A stretch of DNA of 64,000 nt from Levilactobacillus bambusae. Lineage in GTDB: Bacteria > Bacillota > Bacilli > Lactobacillales > Lactobacillaceae. Below are positions 24,812 to 32,724 of the stretch, piece by piece (position 1 is the stretch's first letter; each line of letters begins with the position of its first letter). The stretch is taken from contig NZ_QCXQ01000003.1 in the NCBI RefSeq assembly GCF_003124125.1, forward strand, positions 27,210-91,209. Direction: 5' to 3'. A program made the position numbers and the translations under genes. Under the pieces are notes generated by a model. The model was not told the DNA's origin and searched no databases. It saw only the letters and a program-made list of their open reading frames with translations.

Positions 24812-25084
24812 GGATCGAATCACTCCCCCATCAATATTAAAGCGGTATCATAGTTACTAATAATATACCTGTTTTATCTGTGCTTGTAAACGCCTAATTC
24901 CAGACCAGTAAACCGAATTACCGTTATAATTTTGAACGTTATTTAGACGTCAAAAAACGGGTGATAACATTTCGTCATCACCCGTTTATAAGCCTCAAAT
25001 TCCGGCCCCTGCCAAGGAACTATACTATATCGCTAAATTGGTCTAGGTGCAATTGCACACTCATAAATTGGTCCGGATGATTCT

Positions 25085-25309
25085 ATGACACAAAAAAAGA
25101 CCTCAAGTAATTTTAATAAATTACTTGAGATCCTAACTAGTGGAAGGGCAGCTGTAACAGCTGAAACCCTGTTTCGTAAACTTGATACTAAATCGCCTCA
25201 TTATTCAATTTTTAGCTCAACCGATCAGCAATACTTGATTCGGTTGATCGAGGTGCTCATGCAGGAAATCTCCTACGCTCAAACGATCCTTATTGAAATC
25301 TTCGCGTAG
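25085..25309 (+). CDS. Hypothetical 74-residue protein (doubtful)
   Basis: The frame starts ATG with only a weak site (CCGGATG) and encodes a hydrophilic N-terminus and an amphipathic C-terminal helix (QYLIRLIEVLMQEISYAQTILIEIF). No family is recognised. Doubt arises because its first 45 bases contain a perfect terminator hairpin for the opposite strand (25098-25132). It could be a small regulator, or a chance frame across a decayed region. Confidence 0.35.
   Translation: MTQKKTSSNFNKLLEILTSGRAAVTAETLFRKLDTKSPHYSIFSSTDQQYLIRLIEVLMQEISYAQTILIEIFA
25095..25132 (-). terminator. Orphan terminator (minus strand)
   Basis: CTCAAGTAATTT and its complement form a perfect 12-bp stem with a 4-nt loop; on the minus strand it is followed by seven T. 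No minus-strand gene ends here, so it marks a lost gene or an untranslated RNA. Confidence 0.75.
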
Positions 25310-25842
25310 CTGAGTGACCTGCGGCGCCTAAAATTTTATTTTAAACTCAAACTTCTGTGGAAATTGTCTTCGAACCTACCGATCTCTGATACATTCACAC
25401 CTGACCCACACTACCATCTGGAACACTATCACTGCGTTTTAAGCTAGATAGCTGATGCTTTAACAGAAACGTTAAGCACGTGTTACAGAGCTAATTTTAG
25501 GGTGAACCTTAAATCCAATGGTTGCTGTCATTCATCAGGTATACTGGGATCGGTTCAAACTCACCATATTCGATCAAAATTGTATAAACTAACTCGTTAA
25601 CCAATCTTAACTCGAACAACGATATTTGCGCATGAACTTTAACTTCGGTGTAACAAACGTCAATACTTCGCAATTACTTACAAAACAGGAAGCAAATGCT
25701 GTGGATGACTCTGACTCAAACTCTGTTACAGCTGATGTTGTATCCCTTTCCACACCCATATAGTAACACCCTCAAACCAAAAGTACAACCCTAACACTCA
25801 ACTTTTATAATCGCTGGTATATCAACGTTTTCGGGCTATAAA
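25310..25842. other. Gene-free stretch with possible decayed sequence
   Basis: About 530 bp without a supportable gene on either strand. Composition is similar to coding DNA in places, but frames are short. It may be the remains of the gene that used the orphan terminator at 25095-25132. I see no repeats, tRNA or clear promoter. Confidence 0.4.
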
Positions 25843-25876
25843 AACGGGATCGAGAAAATAATTTTCTTCGATCCCG
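25843..25876 (-). terminator. Terminator of the first MarR gene
   Basis: CGGGATCGA and its complement flank an AT-rich inner region, followed on the minus strand by five T, 20 bp after the stop codon. Confidence 0.88.
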
Positions 25877-25896
25877 CTACCTCTTAATTCATGCAC

Positions 25897-26397
25897 TTAA
25901 TCATCCTGGTGAGGTGGTAGTTGATGGCGCAAATCTTCAAGCCCATTAATCCCCATATCCTCTAATCGACGATTGAATTGTTCAATATAATCCAGCATAA
26001 TCACGGCTTCCTCCCGGCCAAAGACCGTTAACCAGTGGGTAAATTCCTCACTGTTTCGGGTGGTAATCCCTTGATCGGCTTCTCGTCCAGCTGGTGTAAT
26101 CCGCAAGTGGCGGACCCGGCGATCAGTAGGATCAACATCTTGAATGACAAATTTACGCTTTAATAGCGTCGTAATTTGTCTGGCAACGGCTGATTTTGAT
26201 GTTCGCTGAATCCTTGCAACGTCCCCCATTGTGTACTCACCACTATGCTGACTGATGAGGTGCAGTAACAGATAGGTTTCAAAACTCAGCTGATAAGTTT
26301 CAGATCCGGCCGAGACTAGCTCGCCTAAATATTTAAATGTGTGGAGGTAAGTCTCAACGAATTTTGCGTACAGTTCTTGATTTTCATTTTCTTTCAA
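25897..26397 (-). CDS. MarR family transcriptional regulator (copy 1)
   Basis: MarR proteins are winged-helix dimers that usually repress stress or efflux genes. I use TTG 26397, which lies 9 nt after GGAGG; a TTG three codons earlier touches that site. The 166 residues have the core YTMGDVARIQRTSKSAVARQITTLLKRKFVIQDVDPTDRRVRHLRITPAGREA (about 55-106) with the DxRxR wing. It closely resembles the next gene upstream along its whole length (YLHTFKYLGE, SFETYLLLH, FTHWLTVFG), so the two arose by tandem duplication. Target unknown. Confidence 0.9.
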   Translation of the reverse strand: MKENENQELYAKFVETYLHTFKYLGELVSAGSETYQLSFETYLLLHLISQHSGEYTMGDVARIQRTSKSAVARQITTLLKRKFVIQDVDPTDRRVRHLRITPAGREADQGITTRNSEEFTHWLTVFGREEAVIMLDYIEQFNRRLEDMGINGLEDLRHQLPPHQDD

Positions 26398-26504
26398 AGC
26401 AGCCAACCTCCTTTAAACCACCGAGTCCCTTAAATTATGCTTTATTATCTCAAACCCACCCCATAGAAACAACGGATTTACATAGCCCGTTGGTTTTTCT
26501 AAAC

Positions 26505-26539
26505 AAAAAACGCAGGTACCCAATGAGTGGGACCTGCGT
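26505..26539 (-). terminator. Terminator of the second MarR gene
   Basis: ACGCAGGT.CC and GG.ACCTGCGT form an 11-bp stem with one mismatch, followed by six T on the minus strand. Confidence 0.85.
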
Positions 26540-26588
26540 CAATCAAAATTTTAATTAGTCGCCATGCTATTTGACTTCAGATGGACCC

Positions 26589-27098
26589 TTAGGCAAACGT
26601 TTTACCAGATCGTTGTGAGTGGCGTTTGTCATGCAAGGCATCAAATCCTGCCAAACCCATCTCGCTCAGCCGATCGTTAAAGTTCTCAACGTAACCTAAC
26701 GCTGCCTTAGCCTCATTAACTCCAAATACATTGAGCCAACGCGTAAATTCTGCATCGTTACGTTCCGTGATGTTTTCGTCAACGGCCATTCCTTCAGAGG
26801 TAATCTTTAAGTAACGGACCCGGCGATCATCAAAGTTAACGAGTTGCTGAATGAACTTCTTCTTTAAAAGCGTGTTAATTTGACGGGCAATTGCTGACCG
26901 AGAAACCCCACGGATATCCGCAATTTGGGCCATCGTTAATTGTGCATCGTGTTCCCCGATCATGTGTAGCAACAGGTAAGCTTCAAAACTAATTTGATGT
27001 TCTTCTGCACCAACCGACATTGCGTCACCTAAGTACTTAAATGTATGTAGATAGGTATCCACAAATTTGGCCTGGAGTTCCTTTTCGATTGCTTCCAT
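26589..27098 (-). CDS. MarR family transcriptional regulator (copy 2)
   Basis: The 169-residue winged-helix protein (LTMAQIADIRGVSRSAIARQINTLLKKKFIQQLVNFDDRRVRYLKITSEGMA, about 58-109) is a paralogue of the downstream MarR gene, each with its own terminator. GGAG precedes the ATG by 9 nt. Its upstream region has a promoter whose -10 lies in an inverted repeat (27189-27209), a possible autoregulatory operator. The pair is not next to an obvious target such as an efflux pump. Confidence 0.92.
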   Translation of the reverse strand: MEAIEKELQAKFVDTYLHTFKYLGDAMSVGAEEHQISFEAYLLLHMIGEHDAQLTMAQIADIRGVSRSAIARQINTLLKKKFIQQLVNFDDRRVRYLKITSEGMAVDENITERNDAEFTRWLNVFGVNEAKAALGYVENFNDRLSEMGLAGFDALHDKRHSQRSGKTFA

Positions 27099-27469
27099 AT
27101 TATTAAATCTCCGTTTCTATAGTAACCATTTAATTACAAAATAATGTATAGCCATATCCTTCAGCCCATAAAACACTGTTCCCCTAATGGCAATTGGTTA
27201 TAGTATGCCAAAATAATTCACCCATTACAAGGTTGCTTAGGACAAATTTAATTTTATGGTCAATACTTAAAAAACAAATTAGGTTTTGCGCAACCGGTTT
27301 CTGAAACCCGTACCATCAAAGTGATTACAACGCTTATAGTAACAATATAAATGTGAGAAGTAATGGTTTATATAATTTTGAATTTGCCAAGCATTTAGCT
27401 CAACAATCGTTCATACTGTTGTGACAGTTTATAGGCGATTGAATTAAGCCATGAAATGTATACAATAAA
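27099..27469. promoter_or_regulatory. Upstream region of MarR copy 2 with promoter and inverted repeat
   Basis: On the minus strand TTGTAA (27225-27230), 17 bp and CATACT (27202-27207) form a candidate promoter; the -10 lies in GGCA..TTGGTTATA..TGCC (27189-27209), a partly symmetric candidate operator. The rest of this 370-bp gap is AT-rich with nothing I can identify. Confidence 0.45.
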
Positions 27470-27472
27470 AAA

Positions 27473-27517
27473 TAGCCTGATACGCACGTTTTTCCTACCG
27501 TTGTACGTATTAGACTA
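27473..27517 (-). terminator. Terminator of the TetR gene
   Basis: TAG.CT.ATACG.AC pairs with GT.CGTAT.AG.CTA around a 15-nt loop and is followed by T-rich sequence on the minus strand, 11 bp after the stop codon. Confidence 0.8.
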
Positions 27518-27528
27518 CCTTTATTTTT

Positions 27529-28089
27529 TCATTCGAATCGAATGGTATTCGTTAACCTTGGGATAATATCCATAAAATCCGCAATCATTTGTTTAAAGCT
27601 AGATAACAAAATTGAAATTTCCGTTTGACATCCGTGCCCAATCCACGTATTCATAACCTCCATAATCCCCCCGCTAATAAAAAGGTTGGAAAATCGGGCG
27701 TCTCCCTTAGTATCGGGTTCAAACTGATTTAACGTCTTATTAATCACATACCCAATCCGATCCACCGTCATTCGGTGCCAGAGTCCACCATCCCAATGAA
27801 TACTATTTTCGTAGAAACGGTAATGTTCTTTAATGGCCTTTAATACTTCCCCCGTTTGCCGTTCCCAATTAACCAGTGTTAATTGGTCCCGATCCCAATA
27901 TTTCAGTGCATTCACTACGTATGCATCTCGGAGTAGTTCATACTTATCTGAGTAGTAATAATAAAATGTTTTACGGTGAATATCCGCTCTTTCCGTAATC
28001 TCCTTTACCGTTATTCGATCAAACGTCTTCGTTTCACCGACCTCCAACAGTGCCGAAATGAGTTTACTAACCGTATCCGAAACCTGCAT
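27529..28089 (-). CDS. TetR/AcrR family transcriptional regulator
   Basis: The 186-residue protein has the TetR helix-turn-helix at the N-terminus (FDRITVKEITERADIHRKTFYYYYSDKYELLRDAY, about 23-57) and a helical C-terminal ligand domain that matches no class I can name. Such proteins are usually autoregulators that sense small molecules. AGGAGAGG lies before the ATG. It stands alone between two gene-poor stretches, so the target is not evident. Confidence 0.92.
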   Translation of the reverse strand: MQVSDTVSKLISALLEVGETKTFDRITVKEITERADIHRKTFYYYYSDKYELLRDAYVVNALKYWDRDQLTLVNWERQTGEVLKAIKEHYRFYENSIHWDGGLWHRMTVDRIGYVINKTLNQFEPDTKGDARFSNLFISGGIMEVMNTWIGHGCQTEISILLSSFKQMIADFMDIIPRLTNTIRFE

Positions 28090-28268
28090 GACGTCCTCTC
28101 CTTGCTAATCTACCTGTCACCATTATGGGTCTATCTTTTGTATTATATATGGGGCTGATTTTTAAAATCAAACAAATTGGCCCCTAGTTGCTATCCAAAA
28201 TAGCCAAAACGTGATACTTTTTAATTTCCTATTAAATCAATTTATAGTATAACTTCTCTCTAGCTGAC

Positions 28269-28316
28269 AAAAGCGCTAAGCTGACAGTCTAATTTTCACC
28301 GTCACTTAGCGCTTTT
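28269..28316. terminator. Bidirectional terminator-like hairpin upstream of the TetR gene
   Basis: AAAAGCGCTAAG.TGAC pairs with GTCA.TTAGCGCTTTT around a 15-nt loop. It has U-rich ends on both strands but no adjacent gene end, so it may belong to an RNA or to lost genes. Confidence 0.6.
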
Positions 28317-28465
28317 ACTACTCCAATAATCCCTCTTCATCCAGCCACCATGGCTCACAGTTATATAATGCCACCCGGCTAGCATTACCGTCTAACCCCG
28401 TTATCTTTAACGAATATTGTCTAACCCCGGGTTCATTAATTGTTTTATAATCTCAGGTTAACACT

Positions 28466-28770
28466 AAAAAAAGGGATTGCAACAAACGTCATCTGTTGCA
28501 ATCCCAAGGTCGCCTCTATTAAAGGTTAATAATTATCAAAATTTATTACATAGAATCCAATACATCTAAGGAAATATGTACGGCAGGAGCAACACTCACC
28601 CCCGCGTTATCGCCAAAAATACAGCTTCCGATTGCACGCCAAGTTACTTAGGCCATTTACCCGACATGGGCCAAATAATCAAAAGCTTTATTTATGGACA
28701 TAGTGATGTCAGCCTCTCTGGACAGAACCGTCCAGTCTCACCAAATGAACCCTCTATGTGTAAATCATTA
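28466..28770 (-). ncRNA. Candidate small RNA or decayed gene with its own terminator
   Basis: A strong intrinsic terminator for the minus strand (stem GGGATTGCAACA 28473-28484 with 28494-28505, then seven T) has no gene before it. About 265 bp upstream on the minus strand is TATAAT (28767-28772). The interval includes a CTGGAC/GTCCAG hairpin and only frames of under 20 codons, several abutting as if shifted. It could be an RNA of about 300 nt or a frameshifted small gene. Confidence 0.4.
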
Positions 28771-29015
28771 TACCATAGGAAAAAACACGGGGACATTACA
28801 TTTCATGAAAACCGCCTTGTGAATATGAGTTCAATTAAAACATTTGTCTAACTTTATTATAAAATTTATCAAATACTCATTAGTTAGATTAATAGTTGAA
28901 CATTATCTAACGTTTATGCATTATGATTGAGTTTTTGCTATTTTCGTGATATTCTTTCGTAATGTGATTGAGGAACAACCCACTACAAGACAATTATTTT
29001 ATAAAAGGACTGAAC
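28771..29015. other. AT-rich gap before the 186-residue gene
   Basis: No gene seen. The stretch holds the presumed promoter region of the gene starting at 29016 and, leftward, the promoter of the candidate RNA. Confidence 0.4.
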
Positions 29016-29576
29016 ATGATGGCTAATACCAAGAATAGCCAAGCGGCTAAAATTCGTAACCTCATTATTGAATGGCTTCAAGACGACGCCAAGACCGTTA
29101 TCATTTCGCAAGCCAAATTCCCTGGGATCCGGGGAATTCGTGCAGTAGACCTGCGCCAAATGCTGCAAGACGCTGGTTTTTCACAATCTGTCGTCATGGG
29201 TGCCGTTTCAGCAGCGCCGAAAGTGGATGCTCGGATTCAAAAAGCATCTGTGAAGACCCGCCAAGTTTATTACTACTATAGTGAAGATGGCCAACCCTTG
29301 GCCGTACCAACCCCATCCGCAATTACCGGACAACCTATCGATGGTACAATTACGGAGCTGCCCGAGTATAACGCACTTGGGGGCGCCCTCAACGACTTAA
29401 ACACTCAGCTTGAAAGTCTTTACAAGGGAATTAAGGAAGAAGCCGCAAAACGCCCGTTAGCGGACTATGAAGTGGACTTCTTAGAAGATTTCACCCACAC
29501 GGTTTCCGATCAACTCGACTTGCTTCGTGAATTACGTGCGCAAGCTCGGTTATATACACTGAGAAATGATAAATAA
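29016..29576 (+). CDS. Hypothetical protein with possible winged-helix N-terminus
   Basis: I start at ATG 29016, with AAAAGGA 6 nt upstream, giving 186 residues. The first 85 or so (IRNLIIEWLQDD... IRAVDLRQMLQDAGFSQSVVMGAVSAAPKVDARIQKASVKTRQVYYYYSED) look like a winged-helix domain, with a helix-turn-helix at AVDLRQMLQDAGFSQSVVMGAV and a beta wing ending in aromatic residues. The C-terminal half is predicted helical and acidic, perhaps for dimerisation. There is no membrane segment. I do not recognise a family. It may be a DNA-binding regulator. Confidence 0.7.
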   Translation: MMANTKNSQAAKIRNLIIEWLQDDAKTVIISQAKFPGIRGIRAVDLRQMLQDAGFSQSVVMGAVSAAPKVDARIQKASVKTRQVYYYYSEDGQPLAVPTPSAITGQPIDGTITELPEYNALGGALNDLNTQLESLYKGIKEEAAKRPLADYEVDFLEDFTHTVSDQLDLLRELRAQARLYTLRNDK

Positions 29577-29635
29577 CTAAAAGTATTCTTTTTCACAACC
29601 CTCACCTAAAATCTGAATATTTGAATGATTTATTC

Positions 29636-29664
29636 TTGACATTAACCCTATGAACCCTTATCCT
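29636..29664 (+). promoter_or_regulatory. Promoter of the 86-residue gene
   Basis: Perfect TTGACA (29636-29641), 17-bp spacer and TATCCT (29659-29664), about 35 bp before the start codon. Confidence 0.7.
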
Positions 29665-29700
29665 ATGTGGTAATCTAAAACCTTAAGGGGCTCGATAACC

Positions 29701-29961
29701 ATGACATTTCAGATTAATGACCGTGTCTACTGTGAAAAGACAGAACTATTCTCGACTGCATTCTACGGTCTAGTTACCAAGCTATATGAACATTCAGCAT
29801 TGATTAAGGTCGAACCAGAGCAATTGATTAAAAAAGAAACCGATAAAATTGAATCCTTTGACGATTTGGTTGTCATTCGCCAAACTGAATTACAGCTCGT
29901 TGATGAATCTGGTTCAACCATTGATCGACCTGACATTGAAATTGAAGCACAAGCTGAATAA
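29701..29961 (+). CDS. Small DUF2187/KOW-like protein
   Basis: The 86-residue acidic protein begins with a beta-rich segment (FQINDRVYCEKTELFSTAFYGLVTKLYEHSALIKVE, about 3-38) that resembles the small barrel of DUF2187 proteins such as YkvS, followed by an acidic tail. It has its own consensus promoter and AAGGGG 10 nt before the ATG. Function unknown. The stop codon directly adjoins the repeat island that begins AACAAGGC. The family link is tentative. Confidence 0.75.
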   Translation: MTFQINDRVYCEKTELFSTAFYGLVTKLYEHSALIKVEPEQLIKKETDKIESFDDLVVIRQTELQLVDESGSTIDRPDIEIEAQAE

Positions 29962-30070
29962 ACAAGGCAGAGACCTAAGACGTTTAGGCCATGCCAAATA
30001 GGGTAAAGGACCAGGTCCGATTGTATTTTGATCGAATTTGGTCCTTTACCCTATTTGGTTGTGGTCTGTC
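29961..30070 (+). repeat. Structured repeat, copy B1 (terminator-like)
   Basis: Starts AACAAGGCAGAGAC, carries CGTTTAGGCC, then a 19-bp perfect inner stem (29994-30012 with 30040-30058). Outer GACCTAAGAC/GTCTTTAGTC and AGGCC/GGTCT also pair. The same start and core appear in copy B2 at 45.7 kb with different arms. Confidence 0.75.
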
Positions 30071-30189
30071 TTTAGTCGGGTTCCGCTTCTCAACTTTCTG
30101 CGGTTAACCAAGCTCACAAATAATACTAAAACCCAGTATTTTTTGTGAGCTCCGTTAATCCTCAAAAGTAAGCGAGAATCTCCACACTC
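30071..30189 (-). repeat. Structured intergenic repeat, copy A7 (inverted orientation)
   Basis: Read on the minus strand it starts GTGTGG and has TGAGGATTAAC and GGTTAACCGCAG cores, an inner hairpin GCTCACAAA/TTTGTGAGC with AATAC/GTATT, and outer arms CGCTT/AAGCG and ACTTT/AAAGT. Confidence 0.8.
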
Positions 30190-30309
30190 TTTTAGTCGGG
30201 TTCCTCCGCTCAGATCTCTGCGGTTAACCAGGTCATCGAATAATACCTAAGATCAGTATTTTTCGATGACCCCGTTAAGCCTTAAGATCTACCGAGCGGT
30301 TCCACACCC
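30190..30309 (-). repeat. Structured intergenic repeat, copy A8 (inverted orientation)
   Basis: Tandem to copy A7. Outer arms CCGCTC/GAGCGG and AGATCT/AGATCT; inner hairpin GGTCATCGAA/TTCGATGACC with AATAC/GTATT; the core CTGCGGTTAACC is kept. Arms again differ from those of the neighbour yet pair. Confidence 0.8.
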
Positions 30310-30427
30310 TAACCTGCAACTAACTGGTCCGAAAGCATCCAGTTAAGGACGACAGGCTTTCGGATCATGTTGCAAGAGTCGTTTTTTAAGCGAAGCGGAC
30401 CTAATACCCCAGACCTTTTTTATTTGT
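30310..30427 (+). repeat. Structured repeat, copy C1
   Basis: TGCAAC...TGGTCCGAAAGC pairs with GCTTTCGGATCA.GTTGCA around CATCC...GGAC. It is followed by AAGCGAAGCGGACCTAATA (30388-30406) and CAGACCTTTTTTATT. Copy C2 near 45.9 kb shares the CGAA.GCATCC block and the GCGAAGCGGACCTA..T tail. Confidence 0.7.
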
Positions 30428-30469
30428 TATGCCGAAATTTATTCATTTTCTACCTATCATATAGGTCAT

Positions 30470-31306
30470 TTAGTCCGATTCTTGCCACTTCAGCTGATCC
30501 CACATTTGATCAATTTGGTTCACCGGCAGCGGATAACCCGGCCACGTTGCCACTCGTTGGCCGTATAGTTGTTTGGTCAGCACGTCCACGACTTCTAAAA
30601 TATCCGCTTCGGGTACAATTACTGCGGATAAGGCCCGTAAAAGATTATTCCGGGTTAACCAAGTTTTCTGTTTGACCGCCTCAGAATCCGACCGGCAAAA
30701 TTGGGTAATCTTTTCTCCGGTGGGTGAAAATTCGTTTTGAAGCTCTTGAAGCACCCGGTAGTGAGCGGCCGTTATTTGCTGGGCCGTCTTAATTCGGTGC
30801 CGTACCTTCTGAAACGCCAATTCCGTTTTTAACCGGAGGCCCGTTTCAAAGATAATGGTGCTTCCCCCATCCTGTTCGGGACCGTACGTCCATGCCGTCA
30901 TATTACTCAGCCAGGTGTAATTCGAATGCTGTTGAACCGTGATTGGAATCAACTGCATCTTACCCCTCACATATGGCTGTACACCATGCCGCTGCTGGTA
31001 CCGCCCCCTCAGACTAATTTCCTGCCGGGTGTAACAGCTATGGTCGACTAACTGGTTCAGCAGCCGGTTAGTCGACTGCTTGGTGGCATAAATTCCCCGT
31101 TTTGCCTCCCAAACCAGCGACTGATAAGGGCTATGCTGGCCCTTAAGATTGACCAGTAACAATAAATTCATCCAATCGGGTTCCAGCCGTGCAACGCGCC
31201 GGCTGACGTGACGTAAAGTCAAATCATTAAGTGAAACGGTCATACCTTGGTACAACTGCTGAGCAAAAGTAGGTTCAAAGCCTTCATAGGTGCCTATTTT
31301 CATCAT
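30470..31306 (-). CDS. ComK-family protein (competence regulator-like), enlarged
   Basis: The central part matches ComK. LLNQLVDHSCYTRQEISLRGRYQQRHG corresponds to the IVDRSC...GR.AGT region, and KMQLIPITVQQHSNYTWLSNMTAW to the LFPT.S...CGWISHVHV block, followed by the conserved hydrophilic turn and helix (about residues 80-185). ComK activates late competence genes by binding AT-boxes. This protein has 278 residues against about 190 for B. subtilis ComK, with extra length at both ends, so it may have a different partner or control. AGGAGG lies before the ATG. The gene is divergent from a LysR regulator and 1.7 kb from a SigH/ComX-like sigma factor. Confidence 0.68.
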   Translation of the reverse strand: MMKIGTYEGFEPTFAQQLYQGMTVSLNDLTLRHVSRRVARLEPDWMNLLLLVNLKGQHSPYQSLVWEAKRGIYATKQSTNRLLNQLVDHSCYTRQEISLRGRYQQRHGVQPYVRGKMQLIPITVQQHSNYTWLSNMTAWTYGPEQDGGSTIIFETGLRLKTELAFQKVRHRIKTAQQITAAHYRVLQELQNEFSPTGEKITQFCRSDSEAVKQKTWLTRNNLLRALSAVIVPEADILEVVDVLTKQLYGQRVATWPGYPLPVNQIDQMWDQLKWQESD

Positions 31307-31470
31307 GCACTCCTCCTAAATATCAACCATCAATTGGACTAGATCAGTTACACTTTGAAATATACCGCCGTTTCGTTAGTTGTGCAACCGAAATTATGGT
31401 CTATTGCGCCCTACTCCCCTAGCAGTTAAAATTTAGGTAAGTCATTATTTACCGAATTGGAGGATTTCTC

Positions 31471-32370
31471 ATGCAATTAACCCAGTTAAAGACGTTTGAA
31501 GTAGTCACTAAGGCGCGCTCATTCGGTCGGGCCGCCGATTTGCTGCACGTCACCCCAAGTGCCGTTAGCCATGCCATTGACACTCTGGAACGGGAACTCG
31601 GGTTTCGGGTCTTCGTCCGCAGTAAACGCCAAATTCAGCTCACTAGCGACGGTCAACAAATCCAACCCTTAATTCACGCGATGTTAGTCGATGCAACGAC
31701 CCTTGATCAAGCGGTCGCTGCCATTAACGGCCTTAATTCGGGTTCCGTCCGCCTGGGCGCTTTCTCGTCCGTCTGCATCAATTGGATCCCCGCCATTATT
31801 CAAAATTTCAAGCGGCGGTACCCCCGGATTCAGGTGTCCATTAGTCAGAGCGATTTTAATACCACCATTGATCAGATTATGACGGGCGACCTGGACTTAG
31901 GCTTTTCAGCGCTGCCCATTAAACAGTCACTTGAAGTGATCCCCTTAATTAAGGATGAAATTTACTGTGTCACCCCCAAATCGTTTATTCCCGCTAACCA
32001 AGCCACCATCACCCAGGCAGATATTGTCAAACAGGATTTTATCTTACAACAGGGGGACTACGACAAGGATACAAAGGAAGCCCTCGATCACTTTAATATT
32101 ACAGCCAAGTCGTTACGGTTCTCCATTGATGATCAATCGATTATCGCAATGGTGGAAGCCGGAATGGGTTTCGGGGTCCTTCCTGCGCTTGCTTTACAAC
32201 AGGTCCACGGCAACGTCAACGTTTATCCCTTTGAACCGCGGTTTTTCCGCACGATCTGCTTAGTTGCCACCAAGGCCCAAGCTCACACGCCCGCAACGCG
32301 AAAAATGATCCAGTTGATTCAGGACTACGTAAAGCTGCTCTACCCGGATCATATTATGGTCCACAACTAA
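31471..32370 (+). CDS. LysR family transcriptional regulator
   Basis: The 299-residue protein has the LysR N-terminal helix-turn-helix (MQLTQLKTFEVVTKARSFGRAADLLHVTPSAVSHAIDTLERELGFRVFVRSKRQIQLTSDG, 1-60), a linker helix and the two-lobe periplasmic-binding-like effector domain (about 90-290). Such proteins respond to small metabolites and usually control a divergent gene; here that is the ComK-like gene, with 164 bp between the two starts. GGAGG lies before the ATG. Effector unknown. Confidence 0.95.
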   Translation: MQLTQLKTFEVVTKARSFGRAADLLHVTPSAVSHAIDTLERELGFRVFVRSKRQIQLTSDGQQIQPLIHAMLVDATTLDQAVAAINGLNSGSVRLGAFSSVCINWIPAIIQNFKRRYPRIQVSISQSDFNTTIDQIMTGDLDLGFSALPIKQSLEVIPLIKDEIYCVTPKSFIPANQATITQADIVKQDFILQQGDYDKDTKEALDHFNITAKSLRFSIDDQSIIAMVEAGMGFGVLPALALQQVHGNVNVYPFEPRFFRTICLVATKAQAHTPATRKMIQLIQDYVKLLYPDHIMVHN

Positions 32371-32429
32371 ATAGGGACGGTAACCAAATTCGATCAATAA
32401 CTAATCGAACCTAGTTGCCGCCCCTATTT
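32369..32429 (+). terminator. Terminator after the LysR gene
   Basis: A long interrupted hairpin (AAATAGGG / CCCTATTT base, GG/CC, AC/GT and TTCGAT/ATCGAA segments) begins at the stop codon. Confidence 0.75.
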
Positions 32430-32479
32430 AGTATGGCCTAAGCACTTTATGTCCTAGGCTTGTTTGACAGGGAGCTGCG

Positions 32480-32713
32480 TTAAGCAAGCATTTTAGCCGG
32501 CCCAACGAGTTCCGTCTTTTCAGTTTCAATTAAGTCTACCGCGACAGGAGAATCATAGATGGATTCATCCCCCTTAGCGAACATCTTTAGACCCGCAATG
32601 GTTTCGATTGCGGAGCGGGCGTCTTCGGGTGTGATCCCTTCGTGAACGTACTTCAGGGTTAACCGAGTACCATTACTTTTATTACTCGTAAACATAAAAT
32701 TTAACGTCTTCAT
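32480..32713 (-). CDS. DUF2922 family small protein
   Basis: The 77-residue protein (MKTLNFMFTSNKSNGTRLTLKYVHEGITPEDARSAIETIAGLKMF...) has the DUF2922 pattern: a beta-hairpin, then the GITPEDARSAIETI helix. DUF2922 and DUF1659 genes normally occur as a pair in Firmicutes, as here (11 bp apart, AGGAGG before the ATG). No role is established. A sigma factor gene is encoded just upstream on the same strand. Confidence 0.92.
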   Translation of the reverse strand: MKTLNFMFTSNKSNGTRLTLKYVHEGITPEDARSAIETIAGLKMFAKGDESIYDSPVAVDLIETEKTELVGPAKMLA

Positions 32714-32724
32714 TCCGTTTCCTC

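Noticed and set aside
28576-28851. Plus-strand frame of 91 codons
   Set aside because: No ribosome binding site, low-complexity unlikely protein, and it opposes a promoter-terminator pair on the other strand.
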